Assembly (NCBI GenBank): GCA_030066045.1
Contig: JASJCJ010000088.1
Span: 1 to 33,308, forward strand
Reading direction: 5' to 3'
From: Calothrix sp. MO_167.B12
GTDB taxonomy: Bacteria; Cyanobacteriota; Cyanobacteriia; Cyanobacteriales; Nostocaceae
DNA length: 33,308 nt
Position 1 is the stretch's first letter; each line of letters begins with the position of its first letter. The notes under the pieces were generated by a model. The model had not been told where the DNA came from, searched no databases, and saw nothing but the letters and a program-made list of their open reading frames with translations. Positions 25,369 through 32,427 of the stretch are shown here, piece by piece. Both the position numbers and the translations under genes were made by a program.

Positions 25369-26481
25369 TTAAGACACTCCTGCACCAGTAGACTTACTTA
25401 ACACATTGGGTTGATATCCATCAGGTTTATCACCAACTGTTGCACCACCATTAATCATTCCTTGAATCTCAGCATCAAAGAAGGTGTAGGGAAATTGTGG
25501 TTCTGGTTTACTGACTGTTTCAAGACGATTTGTAAGTTCTGCGGGAATGTCAAAATCTAGTGCTTTGATATTATCTTCCAACTGCGATAATTTAGAAGCA
25601 CCAACAATTACCGATGCGATACCAGGACGGTTTACTGTCCAATTAACGGCTACTTGCGCCATACTGTGTCCTAATTCCTTTGCTACAGCCTCCAACTGTG
25701 CGACAATCTGCCAATTTCTGTCACTAATTTTTTGAAATGCTGGATTTTCAATCCCGCGAGTGGTATCTAATCTTCCTTCCCCAGAAAACCCATCCTCGCT
25801 AGGCTGATATTTACCGCTTAAAAGTCCGCTAGCTAAAGGACTCCACACCATAGTACCCATTCCCAACTGTTGACCGAGGGTAATAAATTCCCGCTCAATG
25901 TTACGCTCAACTAGAGAATACTCTAATTGCAAAGCCGAAATTGGCTCATAGTTGCGATATTCAGCGATTGTTTGCCCTCTGGCTGCATACCAACTAGGTA
26001 CATCACTCAAACCTATATGACGGACTTTTCCAGCACTAACTAAGTCATCAAGGGTACGCATTACTTCTTCTGCGGGGGTAATTTTATCCCAGGTATGGAG
26101 AATATAAAGATCAATATAATCGGTTCCCAAGCGTTTTAAAGAACCTTCCACAGCCCGGATAATATTTTTACGTCCGTTTCCACCCGCATTGGGGTTTCCT
26201 GGTTCGGCATTATAACTAAACTTGGTAGCGATAACAACTTTATCCCGGAGATTTCTTTCAGTAATAAATTTACCTAGCCAAGTTTCACTGGTTCCATTCG
26301 TATATAAATCTGCGGTGTCAATAAAATTACCACCAGCATCGACGTAGGTGTTAAACATTTGTTGTGCACCGTTTTCATCTGCACCCCAACCCCACTCTGT
26401 ACCGAAAGTCATGGTTCCTAAAGCAAGACGACTGACGCGCAGTCCAGAACGTCCGAGGGTATAGTAAGTATTGAGTGACAT
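25369..26481 (-). CDS. aldo-keto reductase (370 aa)
   Basis: AKR with tetrad Asp55 and Tyr60 (DTADLYTNG), Lys87 (ATKFSY) and His129 (LHTWD). It contains SPLASGLLSGKYQ and an IVGASKLSQLEDNIKAL cofactor-binding end. At 370 residues it is longer than the other two AKRs because of a C-terminal extension (EPQFPYTFFDAEIQGMINGG), as in the larger YghZ- or Kv-beta-like AKRs. Its promoter region holds TCTTGC repeats at 26551 and 26572, the arrangement also found before the hydrolase gene at 27175-28233. This links both genes to one regulator, most simply the AraC protein at 23897-24745. Confidence 0.93.
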   Translation of the reverse strand: MSLNTYYTLGRSGLRVSRLALGTMTFGTEWGWGADENGAQQMFNTYVDAGGNFIDTADLYTNGTSETWLGKFITERNLRDKVVIATKFSYNAEPGNPNAGGNGRKNIIRAVEGSLKRLGTDYIDLYILHTWDKITPAEEVMRTLDDLVSAGKVRHIGLSDVPSWYAARGQTIAEYRNYEPISALQLEYSLVERNIEREFITLGQQLGMGTMVWSPLASGLLSGKYQPSEDGFSGEGRLDTTRGIENPAFQKISDRNWQIVAQLEAVAKELGHSMAQVAVNWTVNRPGIASVIVGASKLSQLEDNIKALDFDIPAELTNRLETVSKPEPQFPYTFFDAEIQGMINGGATVGDKPDGYQPNVLSKSTGAGVS

Positions 26482-26546
26482 ATTGATAATTCCCTGTGTT
26501 TTTGTGTTAGTTCTACTTTAGGTAATTAGTGAGGTGAGTACATATA

Positions 26547-26577
26547 CAATTCTTGCGGGGTTATGTCGAAATCTTGC
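26547..26577 (-). promoter_or_regulatory. direct-repeat operator A (AraC-type), upstream of the AKR
   Basis: CAATTCTTGC at 26547-26556 and TCTTGC again at 26572-26577, start to start 21 bp. It lies 66-96 bases before the AKR start on the minus strand. Twenty-five of 31 bases match operator B at 28301-28331, at nearly the same distance from its own gene. Confidence 0.65.
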
Positions 26578-26649
26578 TTGAATGTGTAAAAAATATGAAA
26601 ATTCAGATTTATATCCCATCTTTGATGTTATAGGTCACAACTATTAAAC

Positions 26650-26892
26650 ATGGAAATAAGCAAGCTGTTTGATGATAAGGGTTATGTCGTTATCAAAAAA
26701 TTCTTCACCCAAGATGAAATAGAAAAAATAATTGGCATTGTCGATCGCATTTATAAACAGTGGCTAAATGAAAATGGTGATGCATTTATTGAGCATCAGC
26801 TAGTCAATATGCATTCATTAACTCATCCTCACTATTTCAAAAATAATAGTCACGAAAGGATAAAATTCTTCGAGTTGATTGCACCCTGTTGA
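26650..26892 (+). pseudogene. PhyH-type dioxygenase, 5' fragment
   Basis: Eighty residues read MEISKLFDDKGYVVIKKFFTQDEIEKIIGIVDRIYKQWL... FFELIAP and then a stop at 26890. The first part (FDDKGYVVIKKFF...E) is the normal start of phytanoyl-CoA dioxygenase-like Fe(II)/2-oxoglutarate enzymes. The iron ligands (HxD...H) come later in this family and are absent. The 3' part appears to be deleted at the junction with the convergent SDR fragment (26880-26886). Confidence 0.7.
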
Positions 26893-27104
26893 GCAAAATT
26901 TTTAGCTGTTTCTTTACCAATCCCAGAAGTTGCCCCGGTAATTAAAACTACCTTATTTGCAAATCTGGCTTGTGGTTCGACCTTGGTAGGTTCGGCTGCA
27001 ACTGGTATTTGAACATCAGCACTTGCAGTTTTTTGTGTATAAATTGCACCCGTTACACCTGCGACTCCTAACCCAGCTAAAATTTGACGGCGACTTTTAC
27101 TCAT
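26880..27104 (-). pseudogene. Tat-exported SDR, 5' fragment
   Basis: Residues 1-28 form a twin-arginine signal (SRRQILAGLGVAGVTGA...SA). A linker and the beginning of an SDR follow (FANKVVLITGATSGIGKETAKNFAQQGA), with the cofactor loop TGATSGIG complete. The frame then leaves the family at 26880 and ends after nine unrelated residues at 26850. NNAG and YxxxK are missing, so the fragment cannot be an enzyme. Periplasmic SDRs with Tat signals are known in cyanobacteria. It converges on the PhyH fragment. Confidence 0.75.
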
Positions 27105-27174
27105 GATGTTGATTCTGATATGTCTATATCTTTGATTATTATTGATTGGGGATATATATGAGGATTGAGAAAAT

Positions 27175-28233
27175 TTATAGTGTGGATTGCAAATGATTTA
27201 CAACTTGGGAAACAGCTTGTTTCACAGTTGCATCCTGGTCATAGAAATCGAACTGAGTGCGATTTTTTAACCAGACAAACTTTTTATTACTAGTCGGAAT
27301 ACTCTGGAAAAATTGACGCGCCCCTTGAGGAATAGCAGCTTTTTCACTATGTACAAATAATGTTGGCACCTTAATATTTTTCGCTTGCGGCATTGGGTTA
27401 AAAGTCAACCATTCTGCCCATGACATGACTGCAAATTCGTTATCCCACTGAGAAATTGCACCACGTTGAGGGTCTGTATAGTAGGGAATTTCGCCAAACA
27501 TTGGTGCTTTAGGATTGGTTTTACTTGCTGCGGGTACAATTGAAGCAAATCCTGTTTCTTCAAATTGTTTTTTTGCAGTTTCACCTAGCTTAATTTTCTC
27601 TTGAACTGCTTTTTCTCCTCCGTAAACTGTATTCACAATTTCTGGGTTATGAATCCAAGGTGCAACGGTAATTAACGATTTTATACGTGCATCTTCTGCG
27701 GTTGCTTGTGCCATATAACCAGCACTAGCACAAATCCCTAATCCTGTAATTTTGCTACTATCAACTGCATTTACTGTCTGTAAGAAGCTTACCGCATTTT
27801 TAATATCTTTTATCTTTTCTGTGGGAGATTCAAACCCACGCAATTTACCCCCACTTTCGCCAAAGGTGCGAAAATCAAATGTAAGTGCAGCAAATCCCTG
27901 TTCTGCGAGTTTTTGGGCATAGGTAGCAGGCATTTGTTCTTTGATTGTCATCCAAGCACCTGTGACAACTACTACGGGTAATTTATCGCCAGCTTTGTAG
28001 CTTGCAGGTAAGTATAAATTACCAACTAGGGTTTCTCCTGAGCTGGGGAATTTGACTTTGTTTATACCAGGTTTGTAAGTATTGTTCGTAATGGTAGTCT
28101 CAGAAACTTGCTGTACTTTTGGCTGTTTGAGATTCTGGCTTGGCGATACATTTGCTGCTTCAGTGCAAGCAGTACTACCAAATAATACTAAGGAAAGAGC
28201 GCAAGCTTTAACGGCTGTGGATAGGAATTTCAT
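27175..28233 (-). CDS. exported alpha/beta hydrolase (352 aa)
   Basis: Residues 1-25 are a signal peptide ending in STAC, possibly a lipoprotein site with Cys23. The rest is an alpha/beta hydrolase of the dienelactone-hydrolase/YcjY-like group: oxyanion region GAWMTIKEQMPATYAQKLAEQGF, nucleophile Ser170 in CASAG (the first Gly of GxSxG replaced by Cys), and the late segment PTLFVHSEKAAIP. Where the catalytic His is expected, the sequence reads RTQFDFYDQ, with Gln. This seems to be a subgroup trait, but it leaves activity uncertain. Operator B lies 68-98 bases upstream, suggesting coregulation with the AKR at 25369. Confidence 0.85.
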   Translation of the reverse strand: MKFLSTAVKACALSLVLFGSTACTEAANVSPSQNLKQPKVQQVSETTITNNTYKPGINKVKFPSSGETLVGNLYLPASYKAGDKLPVVVVTGAWMTIKEQMPATYAQKLAEQGFAALTFDFRTFGESGGKLRGFESPTEKIKDIKNAVSFLQTVNAVDSSKITGLGICASAGYMAQATAEDARIKSLITVAPWIHNPEIVNTVYGGEKAVQEKIKLGETAKKQFEETGFASIVPAASKTNPKAPMFGEIPYYTDPQRGAISQWDNEFAVMSWAEWLTFNPMPQAKNIKVPTLFVHSEKAAIPQGARQFFQSIPTSNKKFVWLKNRTQFDFYDQDATVKQAVSQVVNHLQSTL

Positions 28234-28300
28234 GATTGACTCTGCCTTGGTTTCGGTTCTTTGATACCAATTTAGAGAATCTCACCCATAAAGTTGTACA

Positions 28301-28331
28301 CAATTCTTGCGCGGTTATATCATTTTCTTGC
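28301..28331 (-). promoter_or_regulatory. direct-repeat operator B (AraC-type), upstream of the hydrolase
   Basis: CAATTCTTGC at 28301-28310 and TCTTGC at 28326-28331, again 21 bp start to start. Shares 25 of 31 positions with operator A. The only gene starting nearby is the hydrolase (28233, minus strand). Confidence 0.65.
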
Positions 28332-28614
28332 GGTGTCATATTAAGCTATTTGTTAGGGAAACTCAAAAGTATGCGATCGCCTGACTTTGGCATTGCATAA
28401 ATGCAAGATGAATTAGCAGTTGAAAAAGAGTGAAAATTCGTAGAAATCATGACAAAAACTATGAGAAGAGCGGTAAGCGTATAGCCCTCCAGGCATTAAA
28501 GAAACGCGGAGCGTGCGCCTTGTTGCGCTTAGCCATGCCGAAGGCTTATCGCAATTGTTGATGGCATGGAAGCTAAAAGTCTAAAGGGTCAATATACCCT
28601 TGAGCGTTTTATAT
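28332..28614. repeat. gene-less interval with HIP1 and an interspersed repeat
   Basis: It holds one HIP1 octamer (about 28374-28381). From about 28465 to 28570 it holds a GC-richer block (ACGCGGAGCGTGCGCC, TTGCGCTTAGCCATGCC, GAAGGCTTATCGC) whose composition differs from its surroundings and resembles interspersed repeats of filamentous cyanobacteria. No gene of reasonable length is seen on either strand. Confidence 0.45.
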
Positions 28615-29610
28615 TTAATTGCACCTAGCTACTTCCATAGGATATTTTCCCATCATCTGACCAATTTCCATAGCCTCTCCATCATGTGTGTAAACCACCC
28701 CTCCAGACATCGCCAGTACAAGCCTTTCTCTCCTTGCCCATTCAAACCAAGCACTCACATCCGATGTCACAGTATTTTTTGCCTTTTCACCATTCCTACA
28801 GCTATTGATGAACAAACCAGTTGGATTCTCACACCACCCCTCATTAATCGCTTCCTTCACACGAGCGATCGCACCTGCCACATTCTCCCAATATTTCTTA
28901 ACCACCCCCAAACATGATTCTGGATTAATCCTCAATCTCTTCAACTCAGTGCAGACATATTTCACCTCTTGCTTTGTCGGCTTGCTCGAAGTTGTAACGA
29001 CTTTGACTTGCGACTGGGGAATTTGATCCTCACCAGAATCTATCTCGTCAGTCGAGTCAACCTGTTCTGATTCGCAAACGTAGTCAGTATTCTGGGATTG
29101 CTTCCAAGTCTCTGTGCCCTTCGCTACAGTTTCCCAATCTGCCTCCTCATGATTTTCTTCCTCAACAGCAGTGTTGTTGTTTTTCAAAAGTTTTAAGTTA
29201 GTTTCATATGTTGACGGATTATTCGCACATACATCTGAAATATCTGGCACATCTGTGTCGAATTTTTCGCATTGACTAAACTCTATAATTTCCGTAATTT
29301 GACTCAGATTTAACCTATACTCACAGGCTGTGTCTTTGGGAAACCGATGAGATGGTTTTTCCTCTATGAAGCCATCAAAAACAAGTTCCTTGATGTGTTT
29401 GCTGATGGTTTCTCGACAATATCCCAAAATATCAGCCAGATTCTCAAAAGTGATGCGTACCCAATCCTGACCGTAATAGTGCTTTCCGTCCAACCAAGAC
29501 AAAATAGCTGCTTTGCATTTTTGGCGACGATTAAACGTAGCAAGAAACTCCTTGAGGATGTTGACTGGAGGGTGAATGTGTCCCAGTGTAGCAGAGGTAA
29601 AACTACTCAT
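28615..29610 (-). CDS. winged-helix protein, possible plasmid replication or partition factor (331 aa)
   Basis: Residues about 25-100 form a winged helix-turn-helix (CKAAILSWLDGKHYYGQDWVRITFENLADILGYCRETISKHIKELVFDGFIEEK). An acidic, Ser/Thr-rich linker (about 115-210) is followed by a second helical domain (about 215-300: KYVCTELKRLRINPESCLGVVKKYWENVAGAIARVKEAINEGWCENPTGLFINSC). The two-domain layout with an NPTGLFI-type end recalls DnaD-like or plasmid Rep proteins, but I cannot assign a family. It overlaps the alkB gene by four bases (ATGA), so the two are translationally coupled. Last gene of the 30999-28615 operon. Confidence 0.6.
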   Translation of the reverse strand: MSSFTSATLGHIHPPVNILKEFLATFNRRQKCKAAILSWLDGKHYYGQDWVRITFENLADILGYCRETISKHIKELVFDGFIEEKPSHRFPKDTACEYRLNLSQITEIIEFSQCEKFDTDVPDISDVCANNPSTYETNLKLLKNNNTAVEEENHEEADWETVAKGTETWKQSQNTDYVCESEQVDSTDEIDSGEDQIPQSQVKVVTTSSKPTKQEVKYVCTELKRLRINPESCLGVVKKYWENVAGAIARVKEAINEGWCENPTGLFINSCRNGEKAKNTVTSDVSAWFEWARRERLVLAMSGGVVYTHDGEAMEIGQMMGKYPMEVARCN

Positions 29611-30197
29611 TTGTTTCCTCCTATGTGGGGACGGAAAGTTAGATTAATTCTTGTGCTAACTACTTTTTTGGTTTTAGGAACTTGATGCAGATGGGTCGAT
29701 TGACAACCAGGATGCATAATCAACAAACTCCCATGCTCCAACCAAAAATCAGTGGGTTTACCCCCAATCGGCTTTATCTGGAATTTACGACTTGCTCCAA
29801 GACTTATAGAAGCGATCGCTGGATTTAATCCCATTGAAGATTCATTATCAGCGTGCCAACCGATTGAATGCTGTCCATCACGGTATTGATTACCGATAAC
29901 TATATTGAATTTATACCCAGTAAAAGCGGTGATTTTATCCCTTAATTCAGCCAGTCTTTCTGTCCACGGAAGAGGTTTTAGGAGTACACTCTTTGAGTAA
30001 AGATAGTCACAATCTTGGTCACCATAAATACACTCTAAGCGAGGGACAGGTAAAATTTTACCCACCATTTTGATGTGATTTTGCTGCCATTGTAATTGCA
30101 AACAATGTTGGTACAAGTTGTTTGCTTCCTCAGTAGTTAAGAAATTTGGGTGGTAAGTAACTGGTAAAGATGGGGTTGATTCTTCAAAAAGGGACAT
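29607..30197 (-). CDS. alkB: AlkB-type 2-oxoglutarate/Fe(II) DNA-repair dioxygenase (196 aa)
   Basis: AlkB-family enzymes oxidatively remove alkyl groups from DNA or RNA bases. Iron ligands His115 and Asp117 (GWHADNE) and His171 (HLHQVPKT) are present, as are the 2-oxoglutarate-binding arginines (RINLTFR, Arg183 and Arg189). The substrate-binding start (PRLECIYGD) resembles the ALKBH2-like group. The start is taken at 30197 (MSLFEES); an ATG at 30206 is 3 residues longer. It overlaps the end of the DinD-like gene and the start of the winged-helix gene, indicating a tight operon. The association with mobile DNA suggests a role in protecting the replicon. Confidence 0.92.
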   Translation of the reverse strand: MSLFEESTPSLPVTYHPNFLTTEEANNLYQHCLQLQWQQNHIKMVGKILPVPRLECIYGDQDCDYLYSKSVLLKPLPWTERLAELRDKITAFTGYKFNIVIGNQYRDGQHSIGWHADNESSMGLNPAIASISLGASRKFQIKPIGGKPTDFWLEHGSLLIMHPGCQSTHLHQVPKTKKVVSTRINLTFRPHIGGNK

Positions 30198-30999
30198 TTG
30201 TCTCATCTTGTTCTCCTTCCTGTGACCAAAGTTTGCTCAATGCTTCGTGCTTTACTGCTTCTATTCGTTCTCTCTCTTCCTGTGATATTTCTCCAACTAC
30301 TTGCTGAAGCTCATTCTTTTGTTTCTGTTTCATCTGCTCAGTGGTGATAGCAGGTAGGGTAAGTGGCTCATCTTTGCCTTGATTGGAGGGACAAAAGTGA
30401 CGACGGCGAAACATGAAACGAAAATGGTACTTGTCAGGTGGGGGTAATTTCTTACATACTTCGGCATTCCATCCTGGTGGCATGAAATCAGATGAGATTG
30501 GGAGCAGGTTTTGCATTTGGGATTGCAGTTGAGCGATTGCTTTACCCTGTTCTGAAATGACCTGGTTTTGTTGTTCTAATTTTTCCAGTAATTGAAGAAG
30601 TACTTCTTGGTTTTGTGGTGCTAGTTCTGCCTCACGGGTTTTAACAGCAAAGTAATTTTGTGCAGCCGCTATTTCTGATTTACGAGGATCGCCATTCATT
30701 GCTACTAGATAACAGGCGTGTCTTGATAACTTAAAATCTTTCAGCACTTCTCTGAATGCCTGGGATGTTCCAATTCGCGCCATTTGGACGACCTCGACAA
30801 AATGGCAGGATATATCTAAACCAGAATTTTGGGCACTCCCAACTGCTCTTTCAACTGTGTCCTTGATTCTCTTCCAAGTTCGATACCCCATCAGCTTTAA
30901 GAATTCAGTTGCTAACCAATACTCAGCTCCATTTGCATCAACTTGTTTCATTTGGTCAAATGGACTGGCATTATGTTCACTTACGGTAATCGAATCCAT
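30184..30999 (-). CDS. DinD/BRO-N-like protein (271 aa)
   Basis: The N-terminal 130 residues follow the DNA-damage-inducible protein D / BRO-N pattern: GAEYWLATEFLKLMGYRTWKRIKDTVERA, SCHFVEVVQMARIG, DFKLSRHACYLVAMNGDPRKSEIAAAQNYFAVKTREAEL. A coiled coil follows (about 135-168: LLQLLEKLEQQNQVISEQGKAIAQLQSQM), and then a C-terminal part not found in DinD (PPGWNAEVCKKLPPPDKYHFRFMFRRRHF and a charged helix). DinD is known to inhibit RecA filaments. Here the protein leads a three-gene operon with alkB. A phage-antirepressor-like role is the main alternative. Confidence 0.75.
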   Translation of the reverse strand: MDSITVSEHNASPFDQMKQVDANGAEYWLATEFLKLMGYRTWKRIKDTVERAVGSAQNSGLDISCHFVEVVQMARIGTSQAFREVLKDFKLSRHACYLVAMNGDPRKSEIAAAQNYFAVKTREAELAPQNQEVLLQLLEKLEQQNQVISEQGKAIAQLQSQMQNLLPISSDFMPPGWNAEVCKKLPPPDKYHFRFMFRRRHFCPSNQGKDEPLTLPAITTEQMKQKQKNELQQVVGEISQEERERIEAVKHEALSKLWSQEGEQDETNVPF

Positions 31000-31186
31000 A
31001 TCTCCTCCGATTGTTGACGCATGACAACATCACAGCAAATGAGATTATGCTGTTATCAAACTTATTTTTCCGAGGCGTGTTGTTTATAAAATCATTAAGA
31101 TGTTAGCTAATACTCCTATTTGTTGCGCTAACAGTTGTTCTTAGCTTTATGCAATACGGTATGGGGGTAGGAGTGAAGTGAACCCA

Positions 31187-31200
31187 CTTGTCTAGACAAG
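31187..31200. promoter_or_regulatory. perfect 14-bp palindrome
   Basis: CTTGTCTAGACAAG is fully self-complementary, with no spacer. It lies in the 252-base gap upstream of the DinD-like operon start (30999). A HIP1 pair follows at 31206-31213 and 31226-31233, which can pair as a hairpin. Possible binding site for a repressor or recombinase; nothing else in the gap is recognised. Confidence 0.45.
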
Positions 31201-31251
31201 CTTTGGCGATCGCTTTTTACTATGAGCGATCGCTTGTTACAAAAATTTCAG

Positions 31252-31629
31252 TTAAACTTCTTGTAGCTTTTGGGAAGCCTGAATGTCTGGCATAGGCTCT
31301 AGTGGAGTAGTGACAGGTGAGTATCGACAGTAACAGATAACTACAGCTTCAAAATCATCATTTGGAATTTTCCTTGTGTACTGTTCAACCCTGATTACTT
31401 CCCAATCCCCAATTCTGCTATGAGTACTAGCATCAGGAAATTTAGCTTGTGCAAACTTGGAAACACAGTGATATTCCCTCAATCTGTATCCTGGTTCGGG
31501 TAAGGGCATATTAGAGGAATCATAGTGTTCAGCAAGTATACTGGTAAAAGCTTCAGTGTGAGCTAACCGTCTGTCTTCCCAACCTTCTGCCGACATCGAT
31601 TCAGCCTTGAAAATAATATATTTACCCAT
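31252..31629 (-). CDS. hypothetical protein (125 aa)
   Basis: No recognised family. Soluble, mixed alpha/beta composition with a Tyr- and Glu-rich middle (YRLREYHCVSKFAQAKF) and an apparent strand pair near the end (FEAVVICYCRYSPV). AGGAGG lies 5 bases before the ATG. It is 3 bases from the preceding 60-residue gene, so they form one unit below the XRE gene. Function unknown; context is plasmid- or phage-like. Confidence 0.6.
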   Translation of the reverse strand: MGKYIIFKAESMSAEGWEDRRLAHTEAFTSILAEHYDSSNMPLPEPGYRLREYHCVSKFAQAKFPDASTHSRIGDWEVIRVEQYTRKIPNDDFEAVVICYCRYSPVTTPLEPMPDIQASQKLQEV

Positions 31630-31632
31630 AAA

Positions 31633-31815
31633 TTAGTCCTCCTGCTTGTAAGTGGGGAATTTGGTTTCACCTTCAAATACACAGTCAACCTTTAGTATCT
31701 TGTTTCCAGTTGGCTCTATTCGTAATAGCTTCCACCCATACTTTCTCTCCATCATGCGACATTTTTCTGGATCTGTTGCAGCGTGCCGTGACTCTGGTTT
31801 CTCTTGATTACTCAT
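31633..31815 (-). CDS. small hypothetical protein (60 aa)
   Basis: Charged 60-residue protein (CRMMERKYGWKLLRIEPTGNKILKVDCVFEGETKFP) with a pattern of short strands and no Cys motif. It lies between the XRE gene and the 125-residue gene and runs with them. Real coding is likely because of the tight packing and because the next gene begins 3 bases after its stop. Function unknown. Confidence 0.5.
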   Translation of the reverse strand: MSNQEKPESRHAATDPEKCRMMERKYGWKLLRIEPTGNKILKVDCVFEGETKFPTYKQED

Positions 31816-31881
31816 GCCTTATCTACCTCAAGAAAGCAAGAGTAATGCGAAAGAATTTGATTGAATTTGGGGCAATTTCTT

Positions 31882-32214
31882 TCATGCTGCAATTATTCCA
31901 CTGGTATCTACATCTCTATCTTTTAAATTTATTTTGCTTATTTTTCCAATATTTCCTTTATCAACTACTGGGACTAAATTTTTCTCTCTTTGAGAGCTTC
32001 CATCATCATTACTGGGCACACGAACCAATAGCTCGCCAACTTCGCATGACAAAATCTGGCATAACTTATCCAAAGTCTCCAATGGTATTGATTTGGCTTT
32101 GCCATACTCAATCTTCTGAACATTAGCCAACGACATCTCAAGTCGTCTTGCTAACTCATTCTGCGAAATTCCTCTATCAGTTCTAATTTCCTTAAGTCTT
32201 ACTTCCACGGGCAT
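31882..32214 (-). CDS. XRE/Cro-type repressor (110 aa)
   Basis: Residues about 6-62 are a helix-turn-helix of the XRE family (LKEIRTDRGISQNELARRLEMSLANVQKIEYGKAKSIPLETLDKLCQILSCEVGELL). A polar tail of about 45 residues has no recognisable domain. The gene is divergent from the 32428 gene. The gap holds two TACT-N3-AGTA palindromes, one near its own start and one inside the promoter of the opposite gene. This resembles a phage- or plasmid-type genetic switch. Confidence 0.9.
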   Translation of the reverse strand: MPVEVRLKEIRTDRGISQNELARRLEMSLANVQKIEYGKAKSIPLETLDKLCQILSCEVGELLVRVPSNDDGSSQREKNLVPVVDKGNIGKISKINLKDRDVDTSGIIAA

Positions 32215-32242
32215 GAGTTGAATTCATATACATAGATTAACT

Positions 32243-32253
32243 TACTATTAGTA
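32243..32253. promoter_or_regulatory. putative XRE operator, left
   Basis: TACT-ATT-AGTA, an inverted repeat 29 bases from the XRE start codon, in the region where its own promoter should lie. Shares TACT-N3-AGTA with the right operator. Confidence 0.5.
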
Positions 32254-32319
32254 GTCTATCTATCAATAGTATTTATTGTAAGTAGTCCAATAGATAACTA
32301 ACTATCATATATCTATCTG

Positions 32320-32348
32320 TTGCATAGCCTACTACCAGTAGGTAAAAT
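32320..32348 (+). promoter_or_regulatory. promoter with embedded XRE operator, right
   Basis: TTGCAT (32320-32325) and TAAAAT (32343-32348) with exactly 17 bases between them, reading towards the 32428 gene. The spacer contains the perfect palindrome CCTACT-ACC-AGTAGG (32328-32342). A protein bound there would exclude RNA polymerase. Confidence 0.65.
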
Positions 32349-32356
32349 GAAATAAC

Positions 32357-32401
32357 AAAAAGCGATCGCCCACGTCTACCAAACAAGCGCGATCGCCTTT
32401 T
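32357..32401 (+). terminator. terminator-like hairpin built from two HIP1 octamers in a leader
   Basis: AAAAA + GCGATCGC (32362-32369) pairs with GCGATCGC (32389-32396) + C + TTTT. This gives a GC-rich stem and a short T run. It lies between the 32320 promoter and the start codon at 32428, so it could attenuate transcription. Confidence 0.45.
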
Positions 32402-32427
32402 GACCCTAATTAAAGGAGATCATCATT

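Noticed and set aside
28600-28917. Plus-strand open frame of 105 codons opposite the winged-helix gene
   Set aside because: It lies antisense to a gene with clear domain structure and has a His/Pro/Ser-rich composition typical of shadow frames.
31710-32126. Plus-strand open frame of 138 codons opposite the XRE gene
   Set aside because: Antisense to a convincing helix-turn-helix protein; the Leu/Phe-rich run is the shadow of its Lys/Glu codons.
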